Source of the DNA: an uncultured Selenomonadaceae bacterium
Lineage (GTDB): Bacteria > Bacillota > Negativicutes > Selenomonadales > Selenomonadaceae
Assembly: GCA_905236595.1 (NCBI GenBank)
Contig: CAJORE010000134.1
Location: 1-8,745, forward strand
Length of the DNA stretch: 8,745 nucleotides
Direction of reading: 5' to 3'
The notes beneath the pieces are model-generated. The model was not told the origin of the DNA. It saw only the letters and a program-made list of their open reading frames with translations, and ran no database searches. Made by a program: the position numbers and the translations under genes. How positions within the stretch are numbered: the stretch's first letter is position 1; each line of letters begins with the position of its first letter. Positions 1 to 6,750 of the stretch are shown here, in pieces.

Positions 1-88
1 CGTAGCACCACTACGCTTCGTCGTCATTCCTTGTCTGCCGAAAAAATCCCTCGGCAATGGCACGAACTCATTTATGCAGCGTTTCCCC
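1..88 (+). repeat. Right half of a palindromic intergenic repeat (copy A, truncated by window edge)
   Basis: The window starts inside a hairpin CGTAG-CACCA-CTACG (1-15). A second stem-loop follows with stem TGCCGA (36-41) against TCGGCA (51-56), and then the blocks TTATGCAG (72-79) and TTTCCC (82-87). The reverse complement of 8659-8745 carries the same blocks in the same order with at most about one nucleotide of offset, so the two ends belong to one repeat family. The central loop CACCA reads the same on the plus strand at both ends. That means this is the right arm of an element whose left arm is seen at the other end. The type of element (MITE-like or structured intergenic repeat) is not known to me. 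Confidence 0.7.
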
Positions 89-134
89 AAATTTATCGTT
101 GCTCACTCCTTAACAAAAAAAATTTCCTCTTTGC

Positions 135-152
135 ATTGACGGCTTTGTCAAT
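135..152. promoter_or_regulatory. Inverted repeat over the -35 region, possible operator
   Basis: ATTGAC (135-140) is followed after six bases by GTCAAT (147-152), a perfect 6-bp inverted repeat. It overlaps the proposed -35 hexamer and part of the spacer, where a repressor would be expected to bind. No regulator family can be named from the sequence, and a chance palindrome of this size is possible. Confidence 0.3.
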
Positions 153-164
153 CAATGGTATTAT
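136..164 (+). promoter_or_regulatory. Sigma70-type promoter of the riboswitch operon
   Basis: TTGACG (136-141) matches the -35 consensus in five of six positions. TATTAT (159-164) lies 17 bases downstream as a -10 element. An overlapping perfect TATAAT (162-167) sits at a less favourable 20-base spacing. Transcription would start near 171-176 and give a leader of roughly 510 nucleotides before the first large gene. No other convincing promoter was seen between here and 8609. Confidence 0.6.
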
Positions 165-167
165 AAT

Positions 168-317
168 TGAAAATGAATATTGATTGGATCGGGTGTCGTG
201 CCGCAGAGAAGAACGTTGGCAAACGAAAATTGCAACGGGTTTCCTTCGCCGAAGTTTGTGATTTTTTGCGATGAATTTTTTGCGGCGAAGATGGGGACGT
301 TTTTTCGAGCGTCGCCA
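168..317 (+). other. Unassigned 5' leader upstream of the aptamer, with hairpin potential
   Basis: This is about 150 bases of transcribed leader without a credible gene. It can form a stem of CTTCGCCG (244-251) with CGGCGAAG (283-290). The loop holds one copy of ATTTTTTGCG (261-270), and a second copy (275-284) runs into the 3' arm. Both copies are complementary to the start of the left arm of the terminator at 623-669, so a long-range alternative pairing is conceivable. Short reading frames here have no ribosome binding site and no recognisable product. Confidence 0.35.
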
Positions 318-487
318 TTTTCGGACTTAATAGGGAAACCGGTGCAAAACCGGTGCGGTCCCGCCACTGTATCAGCGAGCAAACCTGCATAGTTACGTCA
401 CTGGGGCGATTTGTTTCCCCCGGGAAGGCGCAGGCGCGTGATGACCTGGAGCCAGGAGAACTGCCCGATTGACAACCACCGTCGGAG
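318..487 (+). ncRNA. Cobalamin (B12) riboswitch aptamer
   Basis: The conserved core of the cobalamin riboswitch class is present in order. It has TTAATAGGGAA (327-337), a P3-like stem ACCGG (338-342) with CCGGT (350-354), CCCGCCACTGT (360-370), CACTGG (399-404), GGGAAGG (422-428), GATGACCTGG (440-449) and the hallmark AGCCAGGAGAACTGCC (450-465). TCGG (321-324) can close the aptamer with CCGA (465-468). GAC (471-473) and GTC (481-483) form a small 3' hairpin. In this class, binding of a cobalamin normally shuts off the downstream gene. Two terminator-like hairpins follow, as expected for transcriptional control in a Firmicute. The outer boundaries are approximate, and the preferred form (adenosyl-, methyl- or hydroxocobalamin) cannot be read by eye. 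Confidence 0.96.
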
Positions 488-490
488 ATT

Positions 491-565
491 ATGAAAGTCT
501 GCGGCCGATTTTCGTCGCGCTTTTGCAATTTCCGTGACCTGCGAGCGATGGGGAAGGGGGATTGA
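491..565 (+). CDS. Possible 24-residue leader ORF after the riboswitch
   Basis: An ATG at 491 opens 24 codons ending at TGA 563-565, with an immediately following TAA. The deduced peptide begins MKVCGRFSSR and is rich in Arg and Phe, with no family resemblance that I recognise. A GGAG (484-487) sits only three bases before the ATG, closer than usual, and it lies at the edge of the 3' hairpin of the riboswitch. It could be a leader peptide, a remnant of a lost riboswitch-controlled gene, or chance. Low confidence. Confidence 0.2.
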   Translation: MKVCGRFSSRFCNFRDLRAMGKGD

Positions 566-588
566 TAATGCACCATGCATTTTTAATT

Positions 589-610
589 CCGGCTGTGTCC
601 GGTTTTTTTT
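589..610 (+). terminator. Weak terminator-like hairpin with T8 tract (expression platform, part 1)
   Basis: CCGG (589-592) and CCGG (599-602) can pair across a six-base loop and are followed directly by eight T residues (603-610). The stem is only four base pairs. On its own it is a weak terminator, but the long T tract and its position after the riboswitch suggest a role in riboswitch-dependent termination. Confidence 0.4.
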
Positions 611-622
611 GTTTGCAATACG

Positions 623-669
623 CGCAAAAAATAATCCTTTTCGCAAACGAAAAGGATTATTTTTTTGCG
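623..669. terminator. Long hairpin terminator between riboswitch and first gene
   Basis: The left arm 623-643 and right arm 648-669 are complementary throughout apart from one extra T in the right arm, around a CAAA loop. The outer part of the stem has an A6 run on the left and a T7 run on the right, so it resembles an intrinsic terminator readable in both directions. It ends 17 bases before the first large start codon. Its position makes it the likely off-state terminator of the cobalamin riboswitch. No clear anti-terminator was proven by eye. Confidence 0.75.
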
Positions 670-686
670 TCGGCTTCAAAGATTGA

Positions 687-2003
687 ATGAATCGTATCAC
701 CAACTTTTTGCGTCCGTCAAAGGCGGACAGAAAATTTTTGCAGATAGCCATGCCCGCCGCCATGGAAGGTATGTTTTCGGTGTTGCTTTGCTCCGTTGAC
801 ATAATAATGGTGGGGACACTCGGCACGCAAGCCATTGCCGCCGTCAGTATTTTCACCCAGCCGCGCATGATGATTCTTTGCGTGGCGCGTTCCTTCGCTT
901 CAACCATTGCCCTCTTGACGGCAAAATATTTCGGCAAAGGCGAAAAGCAAGCCATCGGCAAATTGCTTGGGCAATCCGTCTTGCCAATGGCCGTAGTCTT
1001 TGGTTTGTTGCACGGGGCGTTTTACCGGCAAATGCAATCGTTGCTTTTGTTCATGGGCGCGGAGCCGTCGTATATGGCAGCGGCGGTGTCCTACGGACAA
1101 ATCGCTTTGGTCGGCGTGTTTTTTTCCTCCGTCACCGTCGCATTGCAAGCCGTCATGCTTGGCTTGGGGCGAACGGGTGCCGTCTTTAAGATAAATCTCG
1201 TCGGCAATATCGTGAACATCATCGGCAACGCTGTTTTTATTTACGGGCTGAACATGGGTGTTGACGGAGCGGCGTGGGGGACGGTACTCGGCACGGGCAT
1301 CGGTTTTGGGCAAACCGTTCGCTTTTTGAATCGGGAAAAAATCGTCGCCAAATGGTTGGCGTTGCCGGACAAAACCTATGCCGCCGAAGTCTGGAGCGTA
1401 TTTTACGGCGTCTTTGGCGAGCAATGCTTCGAGCGCATCGGCATGGTTATCTACACGCGCACGGTTGCCCAATTGGGGGCTGCTGCCTACGCCGTCCACG
1501 CCGTTTGCATGAATTTTTGCGATTTTTATTATTCGTTTGCCGGCGGCCTCGGCAAAGCCGGCATGATTTTGGCGGGACACGCCTACGGCAAGGGCAGCGC
1601 CTTGCAACAAAACCTTTTTTGGCGCACGGCCATGAAATGGGGCGGCATATTTTCCTTTGTTTCGTTCGCCATCACCTATTTGTTCCGCTTTCAATTATTC
1701 GGCATCTATGTGAACGACGCAACAACCTTTGCTTTGGGCGGCACGATTATGATTTTCGTCGCGGCGGTCAGTTTCCCGGAAGCTCATTCGTTAATATGCG
1801 CCGGAATTTTACGCGCCGGAGGCAAAACGACCCAAGTCGCCATATATTCGTTAGTCAGCATCGCCATCTTGCGTCCGATAATCACCGTGTTTTTGGTCGA
1901 ACGCCTTAATCTCGGTTTGGCGGGAGCATGGACGGCGCTGTTTATTGATCAAAGTTTGCGCGCAACTTGCGCCCATTTTTTGCTTTGCAAATACAGGAGG
2001 TAA
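687..2003 (+). CDS. MATE-family multidrug/toxin-extrusion-type exporter
   Basis: This 438-residue polytopic membrane protein has the usual length of a 12-helix MATE exporter (cation-coupled antiporter). The first helix region holds VDIIMVGTLGTQAIAAVS (residues 37-54), the family pattern. GLGRTGAVFKINLVGNIV (159-176) and GVDGAAWGTVLG (191-202) match the conserved end of the N-lobe, and the C-terminal GAWTALFIDQSLR is also typical. ATG 687 is preceded by an in-frame TGA (684-686), so the ORF cannot start earlier. There is no good ribosome binding site for it, only a weak AAAG. A TTG at 738 behind AGGCGGA is an alternative, but it would remove the usual pre-helix segment. This is the first large gene after the B12 riboswitch. 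It ends at the ribosome binding site of the next gene. Its substrate is unknown; context suggests a cobalt- or corrinoid-linked molecule (inference). Confidence 0.9.
   Translation: MNRITNFLRPSKADRKFLQIAMPAAMEGMFSVLLCSVDIIMVGTLGTQAIAAVSIFTQPRMMILCVARSFASTIALLTAKYFGKGEKQAIGKLLGQSVLPMAVVFGLLHGAFYRQMQSLLLFMGAEPSYMAAAVSYGQIALVGVFFSSVTVALQAVMLGLGRTGAVFKINLVGNIVNIIGNAVFIYGLNMGVDGAAWGTVLGTGIGFGQTVRFLNREKIVAKWLALPDKTYAAEVWSVFYGVFGEQCFERIGMVIYTRTVAQLGAAAYAVHAVCMNFCDFYYSFAGGLGKAGMILAGHAYGKGSALQQNLFWRTAMKWGGIFSFVSFAITYLFRFQLFGIYVNDATTFALGGTIMIFVAAVSFPEAHSLICAGILRAGGKTTQVAIYSLVSIAILRPIITVFLVERLNLGLAGAWTALFIDQSLRATCAHFLLCKYRR
1995..2000 (+). promoter_or_regulatory. Ribosome binding site that fixes a UUG start
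   Basis: AGGAGG lies inside the last codons of the MATE gene, eight bases before TTG 2009. It decides the start of the SLH-porin, because the frame is also open upstream from an ATG at 1967 that has no such site. Confidence 0.85.
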
Positions 2004-2008
2004 TTATT

Positions 2009-3310
2009 TTGCGAAAAAAAACGGCAGTATCTTTGGCCGTGGCGACGATACTCGGCACGGCATCGGTAACTTTTGCGGCGCCCAATCCTTTTAGCGACGT
2101 TCCCGCCGACCATTGGGCCTACGATGCGGTGGCACAGCTTGTCGCCGACGGCGTAATCACGGGCTACGGCGATGACACTTTTCGCGGCGACCGCCAAGTG
2201 ACCCGCTACGAATTGGCGCAGGTCATCGCCAAAGTATTGGCGCAGGATGCCGCTACGGCAAATGACCCCGCCGGAACAAAACGAACGCTCCGCAAAAGTA
2301 CGGACAAAGCGCTGGTCGATCGTTTGGTGGCGGAATTTGGCGACGAGCTAAACACGTTGGGAGTTCGCGTAAGCAATCTTGAAAGAAACGCCGATCTTGT
2401 GAAATGGACGGGAGAACTTCGCTATATTTATAAGAGCGACCGCAACGAGAACCGCGCCAAAAATAATCTTAACCGCTTGGAAGTGCGTCTGTTCCCCTCA
2501 GCCGAAATCAACGATCATTGGCATATCAAATCGCGGCTTACTTCCCGCGTCAACCTTAAAAACGACACGGCCAACGATGTCGCGCTTACCTACATCTACG
2601 CCGAGGGCAAGTATAAAAATTTTGGCATCAACTTGGGCAAACTGTCCAATTACAGCACCAACGACGACGGTTTGGTCACCGATGATTATTTTTCGGGGGC
2701 GCAGCTTAACTTCGGTAAAAAGTTGAAAGCCGTCTTGGAAGCCGGACGTTGGAACATGACGCGGGGCAACGGCGTCGGCTCGTTATTCGCCGCCAATGCC
2801 GACACTGCCGATTATTTGGGCGCACAATTAAATTACGCAAACGGCAAACTGACGTCGGGACTTGGCTATCGGTATTTTAAGACCGACGGCTTAAAGACCG
2901 TCGCCGGATACAGCACCGGCGGCGACGAGGATAAAGCCAACATCATGTCCGTCGGCGCAACTTACAAATTCGACAACAACTTTGCCTTGGGCGGCGCATA
3001 CGCGAAAAACACCAAGGCAGACAACGCCGACACTTCCCACAGCATCAAACTAAGCTACAAGGGCGCCAAACGCGGAGCCGCCGGAACATGGGGGATGCAC
3101 GCCGCTTATCGTTATGTCAGCAGATTTGTCAGCTTGGCGCCGACTTACGAATCCATGTTCAGCGAAAATCACCGCAAAGGCTACGAAGTCGGGTTGCAAT
3201 ACGTCCCGGTACGGAACGTACTGACGGACATTTGCTACTTCGACGGCAAGAAACTCGATACCGGCAACAACAGCAACACGCTCTACGGGCGGGTGCGTTT
3301 CTACTTCTGA
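2009..3310 (+). CDS. ompM: OmpM-type outer-membrane porin with SLH domain
   Basis: The 433-residue protein starts at TTG 2009 behind AGGAGG. The N-terminus has a signal peptide (basic MRKK, hydrophobic core, cleavage near residues 23-24 after TFA). One SLH domain follows (about 26-75), starting NPFSDVPADHWAYDAVAQL and including GVITGYGDDTFRGDRQVTR. A short helical, probably coiled-coil segment (about 100-128) leads to an antiparallel beta-barrel (about 130-433). The barrel ends in VRFYF, the terminal aromatic signature used for outer-membrane insertion. In Negativicutes, OmpM proteins anchor the outer membrane to peptidoglycan through SLH binding to modified cell wall and form a pore. The gene symbol is by architecture, not proven orthology. 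It lies between the exporter and the importer genes, so a pore serving this transport system is likely (inference). Confidence 0.88.
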   Translation: MRKKTAVSLAVATILGTASVTFAAPNPFSDVPADHWAYDAVAQLVADGVITGYGDDTFRGDRQVTRYELAQVIAKVLAQDAATANDPAGTKRTLRKSTDKALVDRLVAEFGDELNTLGVRVSNLERNADLVKWTGELRYIYKSDRNENRAKNNLNRLEVRLFPSAEINDHWHIKSRLTSRVNLKNDTANDVALTYIYAEGKYKNFGINLGKLSNYSTNDDGLVTDDYFSGAQLNFGKKLKAVLEAGRWNMTRGNGVGSLFAANADTADYLGAQLNYANGKLTSGLGYRYFKTDGLKTVAGYSTGGDEDKANIMSVGATYKFDNNFALGGAYAKNTKADNADTSHSIKLSYKGAKRGAAGTWGMHAAYRYVSRFVSLAPTYESMFSENHRKGYEVGLQYVPVRNVLTDICYFDGKKLDTGNNSNTLYGRVRFYF

Positions 3311-3325
3311 TGAGCAAACGCCCGC
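3289..3325 (+). other. Hairpin at the 3' end of the porin gene
   Basis: GCGGGTGCGTTT (3289-3300) pairs with AAACGCCCGC (3316-3325) with a two-base bulge, and the loop contains the porin stop codon. No T tract follows, so termination is unlikely. It may protect or define the 3' end of a processed porin mRNA, giving more porin than downstream transporter. Confidence 0.4.
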
Positions 3326-3344
3326 GAAAGGAGGATACATTTAT

Positions 3345-4283
3345 TTGAAACGACTGCAAAATCGTTTGCTGCAAATGTTGATAACTCTAATCGGCGTCAG
3401 TTTTCTCACATTTTGCCTGACTTATATCGCCCCGGGAGATCCGGCCGCCATGGTTTTGGAGGCCGGCGATCATATCGTCTCGGAGGAGCTTTTGCAAAAA
3501 ACACGGGAGGAAATGGGGCTTAACAAACCGTTTCTCGTGCAGTATGTCGATTGGGTCGGCGGGTTGTTGCACGGCGATATGGGCGTTTCGTACTCGGCGA
3601 AAAAACCCGTGGCCGAAAAACTGGCGGAAGGCTTTGTCGGCACGTTTTTCCTCGCCGCCGTGACAATCGTGTTTGTCGTTGTCATATCCATTCCCCTCGG
3701 TATATGGTCGGCAATACGGCAGAACGAATGGCCCGATTATTTGGTGCGAATATGTTCATTCGTCGGCGTATCCATGCCAAACTTTTGGCTGGGGCTGATG
3801 CTTCTTTACATCTTCGGCTTGAAGCTTGGCTGGTTCCCCATAACCAGTTCGTCGGTCACCGTCCAAGGCGTGGTGTTGCCGGCTCTGACCTTGGCGATTT
3901 ACCAATCGACAAAATATGTCCGCCAAGTACGGACGGTCATTTTGGACGAATTGCACCAAGATTATGTTATCGGCGCACGAGCGCGGGGCATCGGCGAAAC
4001 GACGATTCTCTTAAAGCACGTCTTGCCCAATGCCATATTGCCGCTCATAACGCTTTTGGGTATGTCAATCGGCTGGTTGTTGGGCGGTGTGGCAGTCATC
4101 GAAATTGTTTTTTCGTGGCCGGGAATCGGCAATACGGCGGTACACGCGATAATGATGCGGGACTATCCGTTGGTTGAGGGCTTCGTGCTGTGGGTTGCCG
4201 TGGTCTATATGCTCATAAATTTTTTGGTCGATGTGTCCTACACCTATTTCGATCCCCGCTTAAAAAAGGAGGGGAACGGATAA
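3345..4283 (+). CDS. ABC transporter permease, NikB/DppB/OppB family
   Basis: This 312-residue inner-membrane permease has the normal length for the family. It starts at TTG 3345, ten bases after AAAGGAGG (3327-3334). Residues 1-35 form the first helix and the GDPAA turn. A periplasmic segment with EEMGLNKPFLVQYVDW (55-70) is typical of DppB/NikB proteins. PLGIWSA (117-123) and GVSMPNFWLGL (141-151) are close by eye to E. coli NikB. The cytoplasmic EAA loop GARARGIGETTILLKHVLPN (210-229), which docks the ATPases, is intact. FSWPGIG and MRDYPLVEGF (271-280) complete the pattern. It pairs with the permease starting one base after its stop codon. Family assignment is secure. Peptide, nickel, cobalt or chelate specificity cannot be told from a permease; B12-riboswitch context favours cobalt-related cargo (inference). 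Confidence 0.93.
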   Translation: MKRLQNRLLQMLITLIGVSFLTFCLTYIAPGDPAAMVLEAGDHIVSEELLQKTREEMGLNKPFLVQYVDWVGGLLHGDMGVSYSAKKPVAEKLAEGFVGTFFLAAVTIVFVVVISIPLGIWSAIRQNEWPDYLVRICSFVGVSMPNFWLGLMLLYIFGLKLGWFPITSSSVTVQGVVLPALTLAIYQSTKYVRQVRTVILDELHQDYVIGARARGIGETTILLKHVLPNAILPLITLLGMSIGWLLGGVAVIEIVFSWPGIGNTAVHAIMMRDYPLVEGFVLWVAVVYMLINFLVDVSYTYFDPRLKKEGNG

Positions 4284-4284
4284 A

Positions 4285-5112
4285 TTGGAAGCCATTTGCA
4301 AAGCTTTGAGAACCAATCGTTTGTTTGCGTTCTATACGGCATTGGTGGCGCTAATCATAATCGTCGCCGTATTTGCCAATTATTTGGCGCCGCAAGACCC
4401 GATGGAAAGCAACATGAAAAACGTACTGGCCTCCCCGTCAGCCGAGCATTGGTTCGGCACGGATAAATTGGGGCGCGATACATTTTCGCGCATCATTGCC
4501 GGAACGCAGGTGTCCATGTTCATGACCTTATGCTTGGTTATTTTGGTGGCCTTGGTCGGGACGGCAGTCGGCATTGTCAGCGGTTATTTCGGCGGCAGGA
4601 CGGAGACGATTCTCATGCGGTTTGCCGACATGATGCTTGCTTTCCCCGGCGTGGTTTTGGCCATTGCCATTGCCGGTATCTTGGGCGGCAGCGTCGTCAA
4701 TACGATTTTGGCGCTTTTGGCGGTGGCGTGGGCAAAATACGCTCGGTTGGTACGAAGTCTCGTGGTGAAGTTGCGGAACAGCGACTTCATCGCGGCGGCC
4801 AAATTAAACGGCACGCGCACGGGGGATATTTTGCGCCGCCACGTCATGCCGAATATTTTGCCGATGGTGGTCATTACGGGCGCCATGGACATCGGCACGA
4901 TGATGATGGAAATTGCCGGGTTGTCCTTTTTGGGGTTCGGTGCGCAACCGCCGACTCCCGAATGGGGGCTGATGTTAAACGAAGGCCGCCAATATATCTT
5001 GGCGGCGCCGTGGCTTATGATGTACCCGGGACTGGCCATATTCATCGTGGTTGCGATTTTTAATCTTTGGGGCGACAGTTTGCGGGACATTCTCGACCCG
5101 CGACACAAATAA
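4285..5112 (+). CDS. ABC transporter permease, NikC/DppC/OppC family
   Basis: This 275-residue permease is the second membrane subunit of the importer. It starts at TTG 4285, one base after the previous stop; AAAGGAGGGG (4265-4274) lies inside the upstream gene, so translation is probably coupled. A first helix (about 13-34) precedes the periplasmic pattern HWFGTDKLGRDTFSRIIAG (55-73), diagnostic of the OppC N-terminal region. The EAA loop is AAAKLNGTRTGDILRRHVMP (170-189). GLSFLGFGAQPPTPEWG (212-228) and the C-terminal LWGDSLRDILDPR are family hallmarks. About six membrane helices are expected. Length is close to NikC and slightly shorter than DppC. It is intact, with all expected motifs. 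Confidence 0.93.
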   Translation: MEAICKALRTNRLFAFYTALVALIIIVAVFANYLAPQDPMESNMKNVLASPSAEHWFGTDKLGRDTFSRIIAGTQVSMFMTLCLVILVALVGTAVGIVSGYFGGRTETILMRFADMMLAFPGVVLAIAIAGILGGSVVNTILALLAVAWAKYARLVRSLVVKLRNSDFIAAAKLNGTRTGDILRRHVMPNILPMVVITGAMDIGTMMMEIAGLSFLGFGAQPPTPEWGLMLNEGRQYILAAPWLMMYPGLAIFIVVAIFNLWGDSLRDILDPRHK

Positions 5113-5127
5113 AAGGAGTTTGTTGTC

Positions 5128-6723
5128 ATGAAAAAAATTCGCTTCGGTAAACTTTGGAAAACCTTGTGCCTCGGCACTTGCACGCTTTTTGCGGCAGGCA
5201 TGATCGCCGGTTGCGGCGGCAATGCGCCGGGCGGCGGCGGTGATTCCTCCACGCTGAAAGTCGGCGTCACCAACTTCGCCGATACCTTGGAACCGACGGA
5301 AAATTATTTTGCGTGGGTCGTGGTGCGTTACGGTCTGGGCGAAGGACTGACGAAGTTCGACGAAAAAATGAACGCGCAACCGTGGCTGGCGGAAAAATGG
5401 GAAGTCTCCGACGATAAATTGACGTGGACATTCAAAATTCGCGACAACGTAAAATTCTCCAATGGCGACCCGTTGACCGCCGAAGCGGTAAAAGCATCGT
5501 TGGAGCGCGTTTTTGAAAAAAGCTCGCGGGCGACCACATTCTTTGAATATGAAAATATGAGCGCCGACGGGCAAAACCTCATCATCACGACGAAGGAACC
5601 CCTGCCCGGTATGCCCGGCTATTTAGCCGACCCGCTGTTTCTTATCGTCGATGTCAAAGCCGAAACTGACGGACGTAATTTTGCCAAAGAAGGTCCCGTT
5701 TGCACCGGCCCTTACATGGTGGAATCCTTCGTGAAAGAAAAAGCCATCATGAAAAAGAATCCCTATTATTGGGACGGCGACGTGCCGTATGAAACCGTGG
5801 AAATTCCCTCCATTGACGATCCGAACACCAGAGCCATGGCGCTTCAGTCCGGCGACGTCGATGTGGCGGTGAACATTGCCGCCGGTGACATTGACGCCTT
5901 TAAGGACAACAGCAAATTTGACATTGACAACATCGCCTCCCTTCGCGACGTGCTGGTGCGGCTTAATCAAAACCCGGATCGCATCCTGTCCGACGACAAA
6001 GTACGCGCCGCGCTTATCGCCGGTTGCGATCGTGAAACCTACAACAAGGTTTTGTTAAAGGGAACGTTCATAACCGGCAGCGCCCCCGTGCCGCCGTCTT
6101 TGGACTACGGCTTTGACAAGTTAAAGGATCCCAACGCCTACAATCCCGAACGGGCGGCCAAACTTTTGGACGAAGCCGGCTTTAAGGATACGGACGGCGA
6201 CGGAATTCGCGAGAAGGACGGCCGCAAACTCCAACTTGATTTCATAGTTTACAACAGCCGCGCCGAATTGCCGCTTTACGCCGAAGCCGTGCAGGCGGAT
6301 TTGAAAAAATTGGGCTTTGACATAAAAATCAACACCGTTGATTACAATTTGATGGACGGTATCGGCATCAAGGGCGAATATGACTTGCTCATTTCCAACA
6401 TTCTCACCGCCAACACCGGCGATCCGGAACTGTTCCTCAAAGGTTATTGGATGACGAACAACGGCGGCGACAATCCGCAAAACGGATCGGGCTACAGCAA
6501 CCCCACTTATGATGCAAAAATGCACGCCCTCATGCGTGAATTTGATACCGACAAACGTCGCGAGCTTATAATCGACATGGAACAGATCCTCTTGGACGAC
6601 GGTGCGGCATTGTTCTTGGGCTACCCCGAGACGAACATTATCAGCAGCAAAAAAGTGACGGGCGTTAAGATGTATCCTTCCGATTACTACTGGATTACCA
6701 ATCTTATCAAACCCGCCAAATAA
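5128..6723 (+). CDS. Lipoprotein substrate-binding protein of the ABC importer (SBP_bac_5 family)
   Basis: The 531-residue protein starts at ATG 5128 behind AAAAGGAG (5111-5118). Its signal peptide ends in the lipobox MIAGC, so Cys29 should be lipidated, followed by a Gly-rich linker. The mature part is a cluster C (SBP_bac_5, DppA/OppA/NikA) binding protein. It has PWLAEKWEVSDDKLTWTFKI (85-104), RDNVKFSNGDPLTAEAV (105-121), CTGPYMVESF (192-201) and DDPNTRAMALQSGDVDVA (230-247). DTDGDGIREKDG (354-365) resembles a calcium-binding loop common in this family. In the whole protein I see only one histidine (His466). The arginine and histidine used by E. coli NikA for its nickel-histidine complex are not evident, so direct NikA-like metal binding is unlikely. 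The ligand could be a peptide, a metal chelate or a corrinoid-related compound. Family certain, ligand unknown. Confidence 0.93.
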   Translation: MKKIRFGKLWKTLCLGTCTLFAAGMIAGCGGNAPGGGGDSSTLKVGVTNFADTLEPTENYFAWVVVRYGLGEGLTKFDEKMNAQPWLAEKWEVSDDKLTWTFKIRDNVKFSNGDPLTAEAVKASLERVFEKSSRATTFFEYENMSADGQNLIITTKEPLPGMPGYLADPLFLIVDVKAETDGRNFAKEGPVCTGPYMVESFVKEKAIMKKNPYYWDGDVPYETVEIPSIDDPNTRAMALQSGDVDVAVNIAAGDIDAFKDNSKFDIDNIASLRDVLVRLNQNPDRILSDDKVRAALIAGCDRETYNKVLLKGTFITGSAPVPPSLDYGFDKLKDPNAYNPERAAKLLDEAGFKDTDGDGIREKDGRKLQLDFIVYNSRAELPLYAEAVQADLKKLGFDIKINTVDYNLMDGIGIKGEYDLLISNILTANTGDPELFLKGYWMTNNGGDNPQNGSGYSNPTYDAKMHALMREFDTDKRRELIIDMEQILLDDGAALFLGYPETNIISSKKVTGVKMYPSDYYWITNLIKPAK

Positions 6724-6750
6724 TTTTGCGGCAATCTCCAAAAACCGATT

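Noticed and set aside
148..576. Minus-strand ORF of 142 codons
   Set aside because: It covers the cobalamin riboswitch and leader on the opposite strand, has no family resemblance and owes its length to the structured leader.
1967..2008. ATG 1967 as start of the SLH-porin
   Set aside because: It has no ribosome binding site, would overlap the MATE gene by 37 bases and would put 14 residues before the signal peptide. TTG 2009 has AGGAGG at the right distance.
3310..3348. 12-codon ORF starting at the ATG that overlaps the porin stop
   Set aside because: It merely reads through the ribosome binding site of the next permease, encodes nothing recognisable and has no site of its own.
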